NCBI RefSeq assembly: GCF_019799965.1
Contig: NZ_JABGCJ010000002.1
Location: 682,001 to 746,000 of the forward strand
Source: Modestobacter italicus
GTDB taxonomy: Bacteria > Actinomycetota > Actinomycetes > Mycobacteriales > Geodermatophilaceae
Direction of reading: 5' to 3'
Length of the DNA stretch: 64,000 nt
Below the pieces are notes generated by a model. It was not told the DNA's origin. It ran no database searches and saw only the letters and a program-made list of their open reading frames with translations. Every line of letters starts with the position of its first letter. Positions within the stretch are counted from its first letter, which is position 1. Both the position numbers and the translations under genes were made by a program. This document shows positions 9,446 to 20,959 of this stretch, in pieces.

Positions 9446-10003
9446 GTGAGCGTCACCCCGATCCGGATCATGGGCGACCCGGTGCTGCGCACCCCGGCCG
9501 CCCCCGTCGTCGACTTCGACAAGGAGCTGCAGCAGCTCGTCGCCGACCTGACCGACACCATGCACGCCGCCGGTGGGGCGGGCATCGCCGCGCCGCAGAT
9601 CGGCGTGGGCCTGCGGGTGTTCACCTGGTACGTCGACGGCGAGGTCGGCCACCTGGTCAACCCGGACGTGACGCCGGTGGGCGAGGACGTCGAGCGGGAC
9701 GCCGAGGGGTGCCTGTCCATCCCCGGCTTCCGGTTCGACTGCGACCGCTACGTGACCGTCGCGGCCACCGGCTGGAACATGTACGGCGAACCCATCCGGG
9801 TCGAGGGCTCGCACAAGCTGGCCCGCGCGATCCAGCACGAGACCGACCACCTGGACGGCGTGCTGTTCGTCGACCGGCTGGACGCCGAGGCCCGCGCGGC
9901 CGCGCTGTCGGTGCTGCAGGGGGCGGAGTGGCAGGGCGCCCAGTCCTGGCTGCCCGACGGCTCGCCGGTCCCGGCCCCCGTCGTGAAGGTGAGCCCCCAC
10001 TGA
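9446..10003 (+). CDS. def: Peptide deformylase
   Basis: Removes the formyl group from nascent polypeptides. 185 residues from GTG 9446. The three family motifs are present: [10 protein letters not shown] (44-53), EGCLSIPG with metal ligand Cys89, and HETDHLDG with ligands His131 and His135 and catalytic Glu132. It is followed directly by fmt, the enzyme that adds the formyl group, with an inferred CTGA coupling. A -10-like TACCAT six bases ahead of the GTG suggests a leaderless mRNA. Confidence 0.95.
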   Translation: MSVTPIRIMGDPVLRTPAAPVVDFDKELQQLVADLTDTMHAAGGAGIAAPQIGVGLRVFTWYVDGEVGHLVNPDVTPVGEDVERDAEGCLSIPGFRFDCDRYVTVAATGWNMYGEPIRVEGSHKLARAIQHETDHLDGVLFVDRLDAEARAAALSVLQGAEWQGAQSWLPDGSPVPAPVVKVSPH

Positions 10004-10941
10004 GGCTCCTGTTCGCCGGTACGCCGGCGCCGGCCGTCGTCGCCCTCGACGCGTTGCTGGACTCCGCCCACGAGGTCGTCGCCGTCCTCACCCGACCCGA
10101 CGCCCCGTCCGGCCGGGGCCGGCGCACCAGCCGCTCGCCGGTGGCCGAGCGCGCCGACGCCGCCGGCGTCCCGGTGCTCCAGCCCCGCTCCCCGCGGGAG
10201 CCGGAGTTCCTCGCCCAGCTCGCCGACCTGGCCGTGGACTGCGCGCCGGTCGTCGCCTACGGCGCGCTGGTGCCGCCGGCCGCCCTCGCCGTCCCGCGGC
10301 ACGGCTGGGTGAACCTGCACTTCTCGCTGCTGCCGGCCTGGCGCGGCGCCGCGCCGGTGCAGCACGCGGTCATGGCCGGTGACGAGGTCACCGGCGCGGC
10401 CACCTTCCGCCTGGAGGCAGGGCTGGACACCGGGCCGGTGTTCGGCGTCGTCACCGAGCCGATCGGCCCCCGCGACACCGCCGGCGACCTGCTCGACCGG
10501 CTGGCGGTCAGCGGTGCCCGGCTGCTGGTGGCGACCCTGGACGGCATCGCCGAGGGTTCGCTGCGGCCCGAGCCGCAGCCGGCCGAGGGCATCAGCCTCG
10601 CGCCGCGGATCGAGACCGAGGACGCCCGCGTCGACTGGGCGCTGCCCGCGCACGTGGTCGACCGCCGGGTCCGTGGCGTGACCCCGGCGCCGGGTGCCTG
10701 GACCACCTGGCGGGGCAACCGGCTGCGGCTGGCCCCGGTGGAGCCGCTGACCTCCTCGCTGGCGCTGGAGCCCGGCGAGCTGTCGGTCGGCCCGACCGGT
10801 GTGCTCGTGGGCACCGGGCGCGGCGCTGTCCGGCTCACCCAGGTGCAGCCGGCCGGCAAGAAGATGACCCCCGCGACCGACTGGGCCCGCGGCGCCCGGC
10901 CCGAGCCCGGCGAGCGACTCGGCGAGCAGGTGGGCGCATGA
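10000..10941 (+). CDS. fmt: Methionyl-tRNA formyltransferase, CTG start
   Basis: Formylates Met-tRNA(fMet) with 10-formyl-tetrahydrofolate. Reading from CTG 10000 gives [20 protein letters not shown], which matches the family N-terminus MRxxFAGTPxxA exactly at residue 1. No ATG, GTG or TTG is available in frame near this point, because the next upstream codons are RREGEPP out of frame with def. The CTG overlaps the def stop as CTGA. Catalytic residues Asn105, His107 (NLHFSLLP) and Asp143 (GLDTGP) are present, followed by the OB-like C-terminal domain. 313 residues, normal length. It overlaps rsmB by ATGA. Confidence 0.93.
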   Translation: MRLLFAGTPAPAVVALDALLDSAHEVVAVLTRPDAPSGRGRRTSRSPVAERADAAGVPVLQPRSPREPEFLAQLADLAVDCAPVVAYGALVPPAALAVPRHGWVNLHFSLLPAWRGAAPVQHAVMAGDEVTGAATFRLEAGLDTGPVFGVVTEPIGPRDTAGDLLDRLAVSGARLLVATLDGIAEGSLRPEPQPAEGISLAPRIETEDARVDWALPAHVVDRRVRGVTPAPGAWTTWRGNRLRLAPVEPLTSSLALEPGELSVGPTGVLVGTGRGAVRLTQVQPAGKKMTPATDWARGARPEPGERLGEQVGA

Positions 10942-12368
10942 CGGGGCCGGAGCGCCGGGCGGCGCACAAGCGGCGGAACGACCCCGGCCGGGGCAACCAG
11001 CGGCCGAACGGCCAGCGACCGGAGTCCCGGCGGCACCGGCCGGTGCTCGACGGCGCCCGGCTGACCGCCTACGACGTGCTGGACGGCGTCTCCAGCCGCG
11101 CCGCCTACGCCAACCTGCTGCTGCCCCAGCTGCTGCGCGAACGGCAGCTGGAGCCCCGCGACGCCGCTTTCGCCACCCAGCTGGCCTACGGCACCCTGCG
11201 CGCCACCGGCACGCTGGACGCGGTGCTCACCACGCTGGTCTCCCGGCCGCTGGCCGAGCTGGACCCGCGGGTGCTGGACCTGCTGCGGCTGGGCACCCAC
11301 CAGCTCATCGACCTGCGGGTGCCCGCGCACGCCGCGGTCGACACCACCGTGGCGCTGACCCGGGCGATCGTCGGCACCGGGGCCTCCGGGCTGGTCAACG
11401 CCGTGCTGCGCAAGGTCGCCGCGGGCGGGGACCGGGCCGCCTGGGTGACCGCGCTGGCGCCGGCCGACGACGACGAGCGGCTGAGCCTGACCACCGACCA
11501 CCCGCGCTGGATCGTCGAGGCCTGGCGCGACGCCCTCGGGGCCGAGGACGAGGTCGAGCCCGCGCTGCTCGCCGACGACGCCGCACCCGAGGTGCACCTG
11601 GTCGCCCGGCACGTCGACCGCGACGAGCTGGCCACCGAGTCCGGCGGCGAGCCCGGGCCGTGGTCGCCCTTCGCCGTCCGGCTGCCCAGCGGCGACCCGG
11701 GCAGGCTGCCCGCCGTCCGCTCGGGTGCGGCGGCCGTGCAGGACGAGGGCAGCCAGCTGGCCGCCCTGGCGCTCACCCGGGCACCGCTGGAGGGCGCCGA
11801 CGAGCGCTGGCTGGACATGTGCGCCGGCCCCGGCGGCAAGGCCGGGCTGCTCGCCGCCGTCCGCCCCGCGGGGGTGCACCTGACCGCCGCCGACCGCAGC
11901 GAGCACCGCGCCGAGCTGGTGCGCGGCGCGCTGACGGGCGAGGACGACGTCGACGTCCGGGTCGCCGACGGCACCGCGCCGGACTGGCCGGCCGGCTCCT
12001 TCGACCGGGTGCTGCTGGACGCCCCGTGCACCGGGCTCGGCGCGCTGCGCCGCCGGCCGGAGGTGCGCTGGCGGCGCGGGCCCGCCGACGTCGCCCCGCT
12101 GGCCGAGCTGCAACGGCAGCTGCTGGACAGTGCGCTGGCGTCGGTGCGGCCCGGGGGAGTGGTCGCCTACGTGACCTGCTCGCCGCACACCGCCGAGACC
12201 GTCGACGTGGTCGACGCGGTCGCCGGCCGGGACGACGTCGAGGTGCTGCCGGTCGCGCCGCTGTTCCCGGAGGTGCCCGGTGTGCAGCGTGGCGACTACG
12301 GGCAGCTGTGGCCGCACCGGCACGGCACCGACGCGATGTTCCTGGCGCTGCTCCGCCGCACCCGCTGA
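10938..12368 (+). CDS. rsmB: 16S rRNA (cytosine-967-C5)-methyltransferase
   Basis: Methylates C967 of 16S rRNA using SAM. 476 residues from ATG 10938, coupled to fmt by ATGA. A basic N-terminal tail of about 35 residues is followed by a NusB-like RNA-binding domain ([13 protein letters not shown]...[13 protein letters not shown]). The methyltransferase domain has the SAM loop [11 protein letters not shown], the motif IV cysteine in [21 protein letters not shown] and the catalytic cysteine in [10 protein letters not shown]. The order def-fmt-rsmB is widely conserved. Ends convergently, three bases before the next minus-strand stop. Confidence 0.93.
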   Translation: MTGPERRAAHKRRNDPGRGNQRPNGQRPESRRHRPVLDGARLTAYDVLDGVSSRAAYANLLLPQLLRERQLEPRDAAFATQLAYGTLRATGTLDAVLTTLVSRPLAELDPRVLDLLRLGTHQLIDLRVPAHAAVDTTVALTRAIVGTGASGLVNAVLRKVAAGGDRAAWVTALAPADDDERLSLTTDHPRWIVEAWRDALGAEDEVEPALLADDAAPEVHLVARHVDRDELATESGGEPGPWSPFAVRLPSGDPGRLPAVRSGAAAVQDEGSQLAALALTRAPLEGADERWLDMCAGPGGKAGLLAAVRPAGVHLTAADRSEHRAELVRGALTGEDDVDVRVADGTAPDWPAGSFDRVLLDAPCTGLGALRRRPEVRWRRGPADVAPLAELQRQLLDSALASVRPGGVVAYVTCSPHTAETVDVVDAVAGRDDVEVLPVAPLFPEVPGVQRGDYGQLWPHRHGTDAMFLALLRRTR

Positions 12369-12371
12369 GGC

Positions 12372-12914
12372 TCAGACCGGCGGGTCGGCGAGCCAGCGCC
12401 GCGCCTCGGCCAGGCCCCGCTGGTGCAGCCACAGCAGGACACCGCAGCCCACCACGCCGACGGCGCCGAACACGGCGAGCCCCGGGCTGGGCGGGTCGGC
12501 CACCAGCGTCATGACGGTGACCGCGGCGAAGACCACCGCCACGGTGCTCCAGCAGGCGCGGTGCAGGCCGGCCCGGTGCACTCGCTGCTCGGCCCGCGCC
12601 CGGACGGCGTCGGGGCGGGCCCAGCCGGCCAGCCGGTGGTGCCGCAGCGCGAAGTCGACCCGGGCACCGTCGGTCCGGGCACCCCGGTCGCCCCACCGCC
12701 AGACGGCGGCGCGGAGGAGCACGGCCAGCAGCAGGAACCCCCAGGACACCGCGGCCGAGGCGTCGCCGCCGCCCAGCACCAGGAAGGCGTAGAGGGCGGC
12801 CCCGGTGAGGACGGCGGCCTCGATGAGCAGCCGGCGCCGGCGGTCCCAGCTGCGCAGCTCCGCCTCGCCACGGGCGATCGTGGCCTGCTCCTCTGCGCTG
12901 CGGTTCCTGGTCAC
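12372..12914 (-). CDS. Four-segment membrane protein with C-terminal RRWLADPP (paralog A)
   Basis: 180 residues from GTG 12914, chosen because a TACCGT -10 motif lies six bases upstream (leaderless) and the longer frame to 12968 lacks support. Layout: short charged N-terminus, two membrane segments, a basic cytoplasmic-type linker (DFALRHHRLAGWARPDAV), two more membrane segments, then the end EARRWLADPPV. The same layout and tail recur in the genes at 14179 and 14796, so these are diverged copies of one unknown family. Function not known. Confidence 0.7.
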   Translation of the reverse strand: MTRNRSAEEQATIARGEAELRSWDRRRRLLIEAAVLTGAALYAFLVLGGGDASAAVSWGFLLLAVLLRAAVWRWGDRGARTDGARVDFALRHHRLAGWARPDAVRARAEQRVHRAGLHRACWSTVAVVFAAVTVMTLVADPPSPGLAVFGAVGVVGCGVLLWLHQRGLAEARRWLADPPV

Positions 12915-12920
12915 CGGCGC

Positions 12921-12974
12921 ACGGTAGCCGCGGGGCGGAACCCGCTCGCCGTGACCGCCTCCCAGCACTAGCGT
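12921..12974. promoter_or_regulatory. Divergent leaderless promoters of the 12372 and 12983 genes
   Basis: Minus strand: TACCGT (12921-12926) six bases before GTG 12914. Plus strand: TAGCGT (12969-12974) eight bases before GTG 12983. Both fit TANNNT -10 elements with transcription starting at or beside the start codon. Confidence 0.5.
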
Positions 12975-12982
12975 CCGCTGCC

Positions 12983-13498
12983 GTGCCGTGGCTGCCCGAG
13001 GACTTCGCCCACCCCGTCCGCGCCGAGCTGCCGACCGGTGAGCACCTTCGGCCGATGAGCGAGGCCGACACCGACATCGACTTCCCGGCGGTCATGGGCT
13101 CCCGCGAGCGGCTGTGGGCGGTCTACGGCCCGGCCTGGGGCTGGCCGCCGGCCACCATGACCATCGAGGCCGACCGGGACGACCTGGCCCGGCACGCCCG
13201 CGAGACCGCCGCGCACGAGAGCTTCCTGTACGGGCTGTTCCCCCGCGAGGAGACCGAGCTGCTCGGCTGCGTCTACGTCGACCCACCGGAGAAGGCCGGC
13301 GGCGCCGACGCGGAGGTCTCCTGGTGGGTGGTCGACCGGCTCGTGGGCAGCCCGACCGAGCGGGCCCTGGACGCCGTCGTCCCCGCCTGGCTGGCGGCGG
13401 AGTGGCCGTTGCGCGCACCCCGGTTCGTCGGCCGGGACCTCAGCTGGGCGGCCTGGCTCGACCTGCCCGACCTGACCAGGGACGCGGACGATCAGTAG
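12983..13498 (+). CDS. GNAT-like N-acetyltransferase domain protein
   Basis: 171 residues. It has an acetyltransferase-like layout: the opening strand EHLRPMSEADTDIDF, a substrate-side region (VMGSRERLWAVYG), a helix HARETAAHESFLYGLF, the core strand ELLGCVYVDPPE and DAEVSWWVVDRL, as seen in small GNAT proteins of actinobacteria. The acetyl-CoA binding signature R-x-x-G-x-G/A is not clear, so activity is uncertain. Its stop overlaps the convergent GPP34-like gene by seven bases. Confidence 0.55.
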   Translation: MPWLPEDFAHPVRAELPTGEHLRPMSEADTDIDFPAVMGSRERLWAVYGPAWGWPPATMTIEADRDDLARHARETAAHESFLYGLFPREETELLGCVYVDPPEKAGGADAEVSWWVVDRLVGSPTERALDAVVPAWLAAEWPLRAPRFVGRDLSWAAWLDLPDLTRDADDQ

Positions 13499-14070
13499 TA
13501 GGGCACGGAGCCACCGTCGGCCGCTCCCGCGGAGCCCAGGTACCGGCGGTGGACCACCGCGAGCCGGTCGGTGACCGCCTGGCAGATCCAGCGCAGGTCA
13601 CCGGTCGCGCCGAGCTCGTCGTCGGACACCGGCTCGGGGCGCCGTCCGTCGGCGCCGCAGGCACGGGTCAGGACGACGACAGCAGCGGCGACCGCGGCAT
13701 CCGGGTCCACCGGTGCCGGCGCGGCGTACCGCGTGCCCAGCAGCCCGCGCCGCGCCGTCCAGGAACCGGCGGCGGCGCAGGACTCGGCGACGTCGCGCAT
13801 GCCCACCGGCCCGTGGTCGATCCACCGGTCCAGCGGCTCTCCCGGTTCGGCGGCGACGGCGGTCAGCAGGGCGTCGGCGGGGAGGAAGCCGGTCGGGTCG
13901 GTGGTGAGGGCCAGCCCGTCGTCGGCGTCCACCAGCCGTCCGGCGTGCACGAGGTCCACCAGCAGGGCGCCGCGGGCGGCGGCGTCCCAGATGTCGTAGT
14001 CGCGGAGCCGGCCGCGCCGGTCCAGGCACACCGCCGCCAGCCGGGCGGCCACCCCGTCGGTCAGCTGCAC
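13492..14070 (-). CDS. GPP34 (GOLPH3-like) family protein
   Basis: 192 residues from GTG 14070, where the recognisable domain begins (VQLTDGVAARLAAVCLD). The helical pattern DAAARGALLVDLVHAGRL followed by a short hairpin (DDGLALTTDPTG) and ADALLTAVAAEPGEPLDRWI matches GPP34 proteins, which in eukaryotes bind phosphatidylinositol 4-phosphate and are abundant but poorly studied in actinobacteria. The assignment rests on pattern only. Longer starts up to 14157 would add a low-complexity Arg-rich extension and are unlikely. Confidence 0.5.
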   Translation of the reverse strand: MQLTDGVAARLAAVCLDRRGRLRDYDIWDAAARGALLVDLVHAGRLVDADDGLALTTDPTGFLPADALLTAVAAEPGEPLDRWIDHGPVGMRDVAESCAAAGSWTARRGLLGTRYAAPAPVDPDAAVAAAVVVLTRACGADGRRPEPVSDDELGATGDLRWICQAVTDRLAVVHRRYLGSAGAADGGSVPYY

Positions 14071-14178
14071 GTCAGCAGCCTGCCCCACGCCCGCCCGGCG
14101 ACGACGGAGGTGGTCCGCCCGGGGACCCGGGCACGAGGGTCTGAGCCGTCCGGACACGTCCGACCCGGTGTGTCACGG

Positions 14179-14799
14179 TCACTCGGCGATGAGCCCGATC
14201 ACGAAGGAGGCCACGGCGCTGGCGCCCCCGACCGCCATGGCCACCGGCGCCACCCGCTGCCACGGCGCAGCGGGTGGCAGGGGGCGCGGTGGCCCCGGGG
14301 GGTCGGCCAGCCAGCGCCGTGCGTCCCGGCCGGACCGGGCGGTGGTCACGGCGATGGCGGCGAAGGCGGCCACCAGGACGGCGAGCGCGGCACCGGCGAG
14401 GACCGGGCGGTCCCACGGAGCCGCGTCGACGAACAACAGCGGGACCACCAGGAAGAACGGCGCAGCCCACCGTTGTCCGGCCAGGTGCCGGGCCTGGCGG
14501 TCGGCGCGCTCGCGCAGCTCCGGCCCGGGGTCGACGTGGGCCCGCAGCGCGTGCTGGATCCGGCGAGCCGCCACCTGACGGTGCCCGGGCCCGCGCAGCC
14601 GGGTCACCGCGGTGACCAGCAGCGACACGACGGCGACGGCGCCGACGAGCCACCAGCCCAGCGGGCCGAGCAGCGCCGGGAACCGGCCGCCCTGGGCGAT
14701 GACCAGCGCCGCCGTGTACGCCGTGGCCGCCGGCGGGACGGCCCAGGCCTGCCAGGCCGAGGGGCGGTCGGTGGTCCCCCGGTCGACGGCGCCGGTCAC
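14179..14799 (-). CDS. Membrane protein with ARRWLADPP motif (paralog B)
   Basis: 206 residues from GTG 14799, coupled as GTGA to the gene upstream (14796). It has two membrane segments (AATAYTAALVIAQ region and LGWWLVGAVAVVSLLVTAV), a linker with ALRAHVDPGPELRERADRQARHLA, two more segments, then RDARRWLADPP, and an extra fifth hydrophobic segment at the C-terminus (VAMAVGGASAVASFVIGLI). The linker closely matches that of the partner gene at 14796 ([24 protein letters not shown]). Unknown function; the two probably form one complex or are a duplicated pair. Confidence 0.7.
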   Translation of the reverse strand: MTGAVDRGTTDRPSAWQAWAVPPAATAYTAALVIAQGGRFPALLGPLGWWLVGAVAVVSLLVTAVTRLRGPGHRQVAARRIQHALRAHVDPGPELRERADRQARHLAGQRWAAPFFLVVPLLFVDAAPWDRPVLAGAALAVLVAAFAAIAVTTARSGRDARRWLADPPGPPRPLPPAAPWQRVAPVAMAVGGASAVASFVIGLIAE

Positions 14800-15320
14800 G
14801 CCTGCTCCTCCCGCACGGCCTGCGGGGCGTCGAGCCAGCGCGAGGCCCGCAACAGCTCGCGGTGACCCGCGACGACCACCGACGCGGCGGCCACCAGCAG
14901 CGGCAGCACCGGCGCGGCCACCAGCACGTCCGCCCGTAGCACTGCCGCGACGCCGCAGGCCACGGCCAGCCCGGCGAGCACAGCGGCGGGGCCCCACAGG
15001 TCGCTGGCCGGCCGGGCGAGCAGGTCGCGGGCCACCCGGTCGACGGCGTCCCGGTGGCTGGGCCCCGGGTCGCGCCGGTGACGCAGGGCGTCGGCTGCCC
15101 GGCGCTGGTCGGCGACCTCCGCGGCGGTCGGCAGCCAGCGCCACCACATGGCCAGTCCGACGCCGGCGCAGAGCGCGGCTGCCGTCCAGGAGGCGAGCAG
15201 CGTGCCCACGCCCCAGGCCGTGACCAGCAGGGTGAGGACGAGCGCAGCCGACGGGAGCCCGACGCCCACCCGAGGTGCGGGCGGGTGCCGCCGGCTGGGG
15301 CCGCGGTGATCGACGATCAT
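14796..15320 (-). CDS. Membrane protein with ASRWLDAP motif (paralog C)
   Basis: 174 residues from ATG 15320. Two N-terminal membrane segments ([19 protein letters not shown] and [14 protein letters not shown]), a linker [23 protein letters not shown], two further segments ([16 protein letters not shown] and [18 protein letters not shown]), and the end [24 protein letters not shown] motif six bases upstream of the ATG suggests a leaderless start. First gene of a two-gene unit with paralog B. No family name known to me. Confidence 0.7.
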   Translation of the reverse strand: MIVDHRGPSRRHPPAPRVGVGLPSAALVLTLLVTAWGVGTLLASWTAAALCAGVGLAMWWRWLPTAAEVADQRRAADALRHRRDPGPSHRDAVDRVARDLLARPASDLWGPAAVLAGLAVACGVAAVLRADVLVAAPVLPLLVAAASVVVAGHRELLRASRWLDAPQAVREEQA

Positions 15321-15326
15321 GGCGGC

Positions 15327-15449
15327 AGGCTAGGGCCACCCGCGTTGAGCTGCAGGTTCTCCCGTGCCACCCGAGCAGTCGCGGGTTCCCCGCACCGATG
15401 CCGCGGCGCTCGGACCGGGGTCCGATGGCGGCATCGCACTGCCTACCAT
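15327..15449. promoter_or_regulatory. Divergent leaderless promoters of the 14796 gene and rpe
   Basis: Minus strand: TAGCCT (15327-15332), six bases before ATG 15320. Plus strand: TACCAT (15444-15449), six bases before GTG 15456; the string CTACCATCG is identical to that ahead of def, with the same spacing. No -35 recognised. Confidence 0.55.
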
Positions 15450-15455
15450 CGCGGG

Positions 15456-16115
15456 GTGACCCGGGAACCCATGATCGCGCCCAGCCTGCTGTCCGCGGAC
15501 TTCGCCCGGCTCGCCGACGAGGTGCAGCGGATCGCCGACGCCGACTGGGTGCACGTCGACGTCATGGACGCCCACTTCGTGCCCAACCTGACCCTCGGCC
15601 TGCCGGTGGTGCAGGCGATCCAGGCGGTCAGCCCAGTGCCGCTGGACTGCCACCTGATGATCGAGGACCCCGAGCGCTGGGCGCCCGGGTACGCCGAGGC
15701 CGGCGCCCGCAACGTCACGGTGCACGCCGAGGCCTGCACCGACCCGCGCAAGGTCGCCCGCGACCTCAGGGCCGCCGGGGCGCTGGCAGGGCTGGCGATC
15801 AAGCCGGGCACGCCGCTGGAGGCCTACCTCGACGTGCTGCCGGAGTTCGACACCCTGCTGGTCATGACGGTGGAGCCCGGCTTCGGCGGGCAGTCGTTCA
15901 TGCCCGAGGTGCTGCCGAAGGTCCGGGAGGCCCGGCGGCTGGTGGAGGCCGGCCACCTCCAGCTGTTCCTCGAGGTCGACGGCGGGATCAACGCCGACAC
16001 CATCGAGCAGGCCGCGGAGGCCGGCGCCGACGTCTTCGTGGCCGGGTCGGCGGTCTACGGCGCCGACGACCCTGCGCAGGCGATCGCCGCACTCCGGGCC
16101 CTGGCCGCCCGGTGA
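15456..16115 (+). CDS. rpe: Ribulose-phosphate 3-epimerase
   Basis: Interconverts ribulose 5-phosphate and xylulose 5-phosphate in the pentose phosphate pathway. 219 residues from GTG 15456; ATG 15471 is an alternative five codons later. The family motifs are [32 protein letters not shown] with metal-binding His and Asp, [21 protein letters not shown] and EVDGGIN. It heads the riboflavin operon, and its product's substrate, ribulose 5-phosphate, is also the substrate of RibBA two genes downstream. It overlaps ribD by GTGA. Confidence 0.95.
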   Translation: MTREPMIAPSLLSADFARLADEVQRIADADWVHVDVMDAHFVPNLTLGLPVVQAIQAVSPVPLDCHLMIEDPERWAPGYAEAGARNVTVHAEACTDPRKVARDLRAAGALAGLAIKPGTPLEAYLDVLPEFDTLLVMTVEPGFGGQSFMPEVLPKVREARRLVEAGHLQLFLEVDGGINADTIEQAAEAGADVFVAGSAVYGADDPAQAIAALRALAAR

Positions 16116-17167
16116 CCCCGGCGGAGCGCGCGGCCATGGCCCGCGCCCGCGAGCTGGGGCTGACCGTGCTGGGCACCACCAGCCCCAACCCCGCGGTCGG
16201 GGCCGTGGTGCTCGACGCGGCCGGCCAGGTGGTCGGGGAGGGCGCGACGTCCCCGCCCGGCGGCCCGCACGCCGAGGTGCACGCCCTCGCCCAGGCCGGC
16301 GAACGCGCCCGCGGCGGCACCGCCGTGGTCACCCTCGAACCGTGCGCACACACCGGCCGCACCGGCCCGTGCGCCGATGCGCTGATCGCCGCCGGGGTCG
16401 CCCGGGTCGTCGTCGCCGTCCCCGAGCCCACCCGCCTGGCGCACGGCGGGGCCGAGCGGCTGCGCGCCGCCGGCGTCGACGTGGAGCTCGGCGAGCAGCA
16501 GGCCGAGGCGGCCGACGGCGCGCTCGCGGCCTGGCTGACCGGCGTCCGCGAGCACCGGCCGCAGGTGGTCTGGAAGGTCGCCACCACCCTGGACGGCCGG
16601 GTGGCCGCCGCCGACGGCACCAGCCGGTGGATCACCGGCCCCGAGGCCCGCGCCGCCGTGCACCAGCTGCGGGCGACCTGCGACGCGGTGCTGGTCGGCT
16701 CGGGGACCGCCCTCGCCGACGACCCGCAGCTCACCGTCCGGGACGCCGCCGGGCGTCCCGCCGGCCGGCAGCCGCTGCGGGTGGTGCTCGACCGGCGGGG
16801 CCGGGTGCCGGCCACCGCCCGGGTGCACGACGGGGCCGCCCCCACGCTGGTCAGCGCGGCGGACACCCCCGCCGCGCTGCTGGCCGAGCTGTACGACCGG
16901 GACGTCCGCCGGGTGCTGCTGGAGGGCGGCCCGACGCTGGCCGCCGCGTTCCTCGCCGTCGGGCTGGTCGACGAGGCGGTGGTGCACGTCGCCCCGACGC
17001 TCCTGGGTGCCGGGGCTCACATGGTGGGTGACCTGGGAATCCCCACCATCGGCGCCGCGCTGCACCTGGTGGTCACCGACGTCACCCGCATGGGCGGGGA
17101 CGTGCAGATCCGCCTGCGGCCCACCCGGCACACTGGTGGACCGACGACGGACGACGGAGGGAGCTGA
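16112..17167 (+). CDS. ribD: Bifunctional diaminohydroxyphosphoribosylaminopyrimidine deaminase / 5-amino-6-(5-phosphoribosylamino)uracil reductase
   Basis: Second and third steps of riboflavin synthesis. 351 residues from GTG 16112. The N-terminal deaminase domain has the zinc site HAE (53-55) and [11 protein letters not shown] (Cys78, Cys87). The C-terminal reductase domain shows [25 protein letters not shown], the [21 protein letters not shown] region and [13 protein letters not shown]. Placed between rpe and ribE in the usual actinobacterial order. Confidence 0.94.
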   Translation: MTPAERAAMARARELGLTVLGTTSPNPAVGAVVLDAAGQVVGEGATSPPGGPHAEVHALAQAGERARGGTAVVTLEPCAHTGRTGPCADALIAAGVARVVVAVPEPTRLAHGGAERLRAAGVDVELGEQQAEAADGALAAWLTGVREHRPQVVWKVATTLDGRVAAADGTSRWITGPEARAAVHQLRATCDAVLVGSGTALADDPQLTVRDAAGRPAGRQPLRVVLDRRGRVPATARVHDGAAPTLVSAADTPAALLAELYDRDVRRVLLEGGPTLAAAFLAVGLVDEAVVHVAPTLLGAGAHMVGDLGIPTIGAALHLVVTDVTRMGGDVQIRLRPTRHTGGPTTDDGGS

Positions 17168-17168
17168 G

Positions 17169-17782
17169 GTGTTCACCGGCATCGTGGAGGAGCTCGGCAC
17201 CCTGGTCGTGCGCGAGGACGGCGCGGACAGCGCCGTGCTGCGGATCCGCGCGCGCAAGGCGCTGGAGGACGTCGCTCTCGGCGACTCGATCGCGGTCAAC
17301 GGCGTCTGCCTGACCGTCACCGGCGTGCAGCCGGGCGAGGACGGCGGGGGTGTGTGGAACACCGACGTGATGGCCGAGACGCTGCGGCGCAGCAGCCTGG
17401 GCCGGGTCGGCGCCGGCGAGCGGGTCAACCTGGAGCGTGCGGTCACCCCGACCACCCGGCTGGGCGGCCACATCGTGCAGGGCCACGTCGACGGCGTGGG
17501 CACCGTGGTGTCCCGCACCCCCGGCGACGACTGGGAGGTCGTGCGGATCGCCGTCCCGGCCGACCTGGCCCGCTACCTCGTGGAGAAGGGCTCGATCACC
17601 GTCGACGGTGTCTCGCTGACCGTGAGCGCGCTCGCAGACGCACCCGAGCCCTGGTTCGAGGTCAGCCTCATCCCGACCACCCTGCGCGAGACCACCCTGG
17701 GCGAGCGCGCCCCCGGTGACCCGGTCAACCTGGAGGTGGACGTCATCGCCAAGTACGTCGAACGACTGTTGGGAGCCCGACG

Positions 17783-17786
<4 letters not shown>
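17169..17786 (+). CDS. ribE: Riboflavin synthase, alpha chain
   Basis: Dismutates two 6,7-dimethyl-8-ribityllumazine molecules into riboflavin. 205 residues from GTG 17169, which follows a strong GGAGGGAG site and gives the canonical start [10 protein letters not shown]. The two internally repeated barrels each have the motif around NGVCLTVTG and [10 protein letters not shown], and [12 protein letters not shown] is present. It overlaps ribBA by ATGA. Often named ribC in other species. Confidence 0.94.
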
Positions 17787-19921
<2,135 letters not shown>

Positions 19922-19985
19922 AAGGACCTCGTCCCTCCCCACGACGCGCTTCGCACGCCGCGGGCCCCGGGGACGAGGCCGTTCC
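19922..19985 (+). repeat. Stop-codon-adjacent stem-loop repeat, copy 2
   Basis: Begins at the base after the hisE stop. The arms GGACCTCGTCCC and GGGGACGAGGCC flank an inner CCCCACGACG...CGCCGCGGGC part. It shares the AAGGACC opening and the GAGGCCGTTCC closing with copies 1 and 3, while the stem sequence has changed on both sides in a compensating way, which favours a structural role. It lies between hisE and hisG. Confidence 0.75.
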
Positions 19986-20008
19986 ATCCTCTCGCTAGGA
20001 GCTGCTCT

Positions 20009-20875
20009 GTGCTGCGCGTCGCCGTCCCGAACAAGGGCGTCCTGAGCGAGCCCGCTGCGGCGATGCTCGCCGAGAGCGGGTACCGGCAGCGGCGCACGTC
20101 CAGCGAGCTGGCCGTGTACGACCCGGAGAACGACACCGAGTTCTTCTACCTGCGGCCCCGCGACATCGCGATCTACGTCGCGGCCGGCACGCTGGACGTC
20201 GGGATCACCGGGCGGGACATGCTGCTGGAGACCACCCCGACCGACGGCGGGGGAGCGGTCGCCGCCGAGGTGATGCCGTTGGGCTTCGGCCGGTCGTCGT
20301 TCCGGTTCGCCAGCCCGGCCGACTCCCCGATCGGCGACGTGGCCGCGCTCGAGGGCCGGCGGATCGCCACCGCCTACCCGGGCCTGCTGCAGCGGTTCCT
20401 GGACGAGACCGGCATGAAGGCCTCGGTGGTCAAGCTGGACGGCGCGGTGGAGACCGCCTGCCGGCTGGGCGTGGCCGACGCCGTCTGCGACGTGGTCGAG
20501 ACCGGGACGACGCTGCGGGCTGCCGGCCTGCGGATCATCGGTGACCCGGTGCTCGCGAGCGAGGCCGTGCTGGTCGGGCGGGCCGGGGCCGACGAGGAGC
20601 CCGCCGTCGCGCAGCTGCGCCGCCGGCTGCAGGGCGTCCTGGTCGCCCGGCGCTACGTGATGCTCGACTACGACTGCCCGAACGCGCTGCTGGCCCAGGC
20701 CACCGCCCGGACGCCCGGTCTGGAGGGCCCGACGGTCAGCCCGCTGCAGACCGAGGGCTGGTCGGCGGTGCGCGCGATGGTGCTCAAGGAGGACACCAAC
20801 CGGGTGATGGACGAGCTCTGGGAGCTCGGCGCCCGCGCCATCCTGGTCACCACCATCGCCGCCTCGCGCCTCTGA
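20009..20875 (+). CDS. hisG: ATP phosphoribosyltransferase, long form
   Basis: First and feedback-controlled step of histidine synthesis. 288 residues from GTG 20009, with TAGGAG seven bases upstream. The N-terminus LRVAVPNKGVLSEPA and the PRPP-binding stretch DAVCDVVETGTTLRAAGL are present. A C-terminal domain of about 75 residues ending ILVTTIAASRL is the regulatory HisG_C part, so it should not need HisZ. It is separated from hisE only by the repeat stem-loop. Confidence 0.95.
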   Translation: MLRVAVPNKGVLSEPAAAMLAESGYRQRRTSSELAVYDPENDTEFFYLRPRDIAIYVAAGTLDVGITGRDMLLETTPTDGGGAVAAEVMPLGFGRSSFRFASPADSPIGDVAALEGRRIATAYPGLLQRFLDETGMKASVVKLDGAVETACRLGVADAVCDVVETGTTLRAAGLRIIGDPVLASEAVLVGRAGADEEPAVAQLRRRLQGVLVARRYVMLDYDCPNALLAQATARTPGLEGPTVSPLQTEGWSAVRAMVLKEDTNRVMDELWELGARAILVTTIAASRL

Positions 20876-20959
20876 TCGCCGCGCGGGCGAGCGCGGGTCC
20901 TCGCCGCTGATCCGCCGCGTCGCCTGCCTGCCCACCGCTGCGGGCGGCATCCTGGCAGC

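Noticed and set aside
17757-17772. LexA-like TCGAAC-GACT-GTTGGG at the ribE/ribBA junction
   Set aside because: Two mismatches in the second half-site and it lies inside coding sequence; most likely chance.
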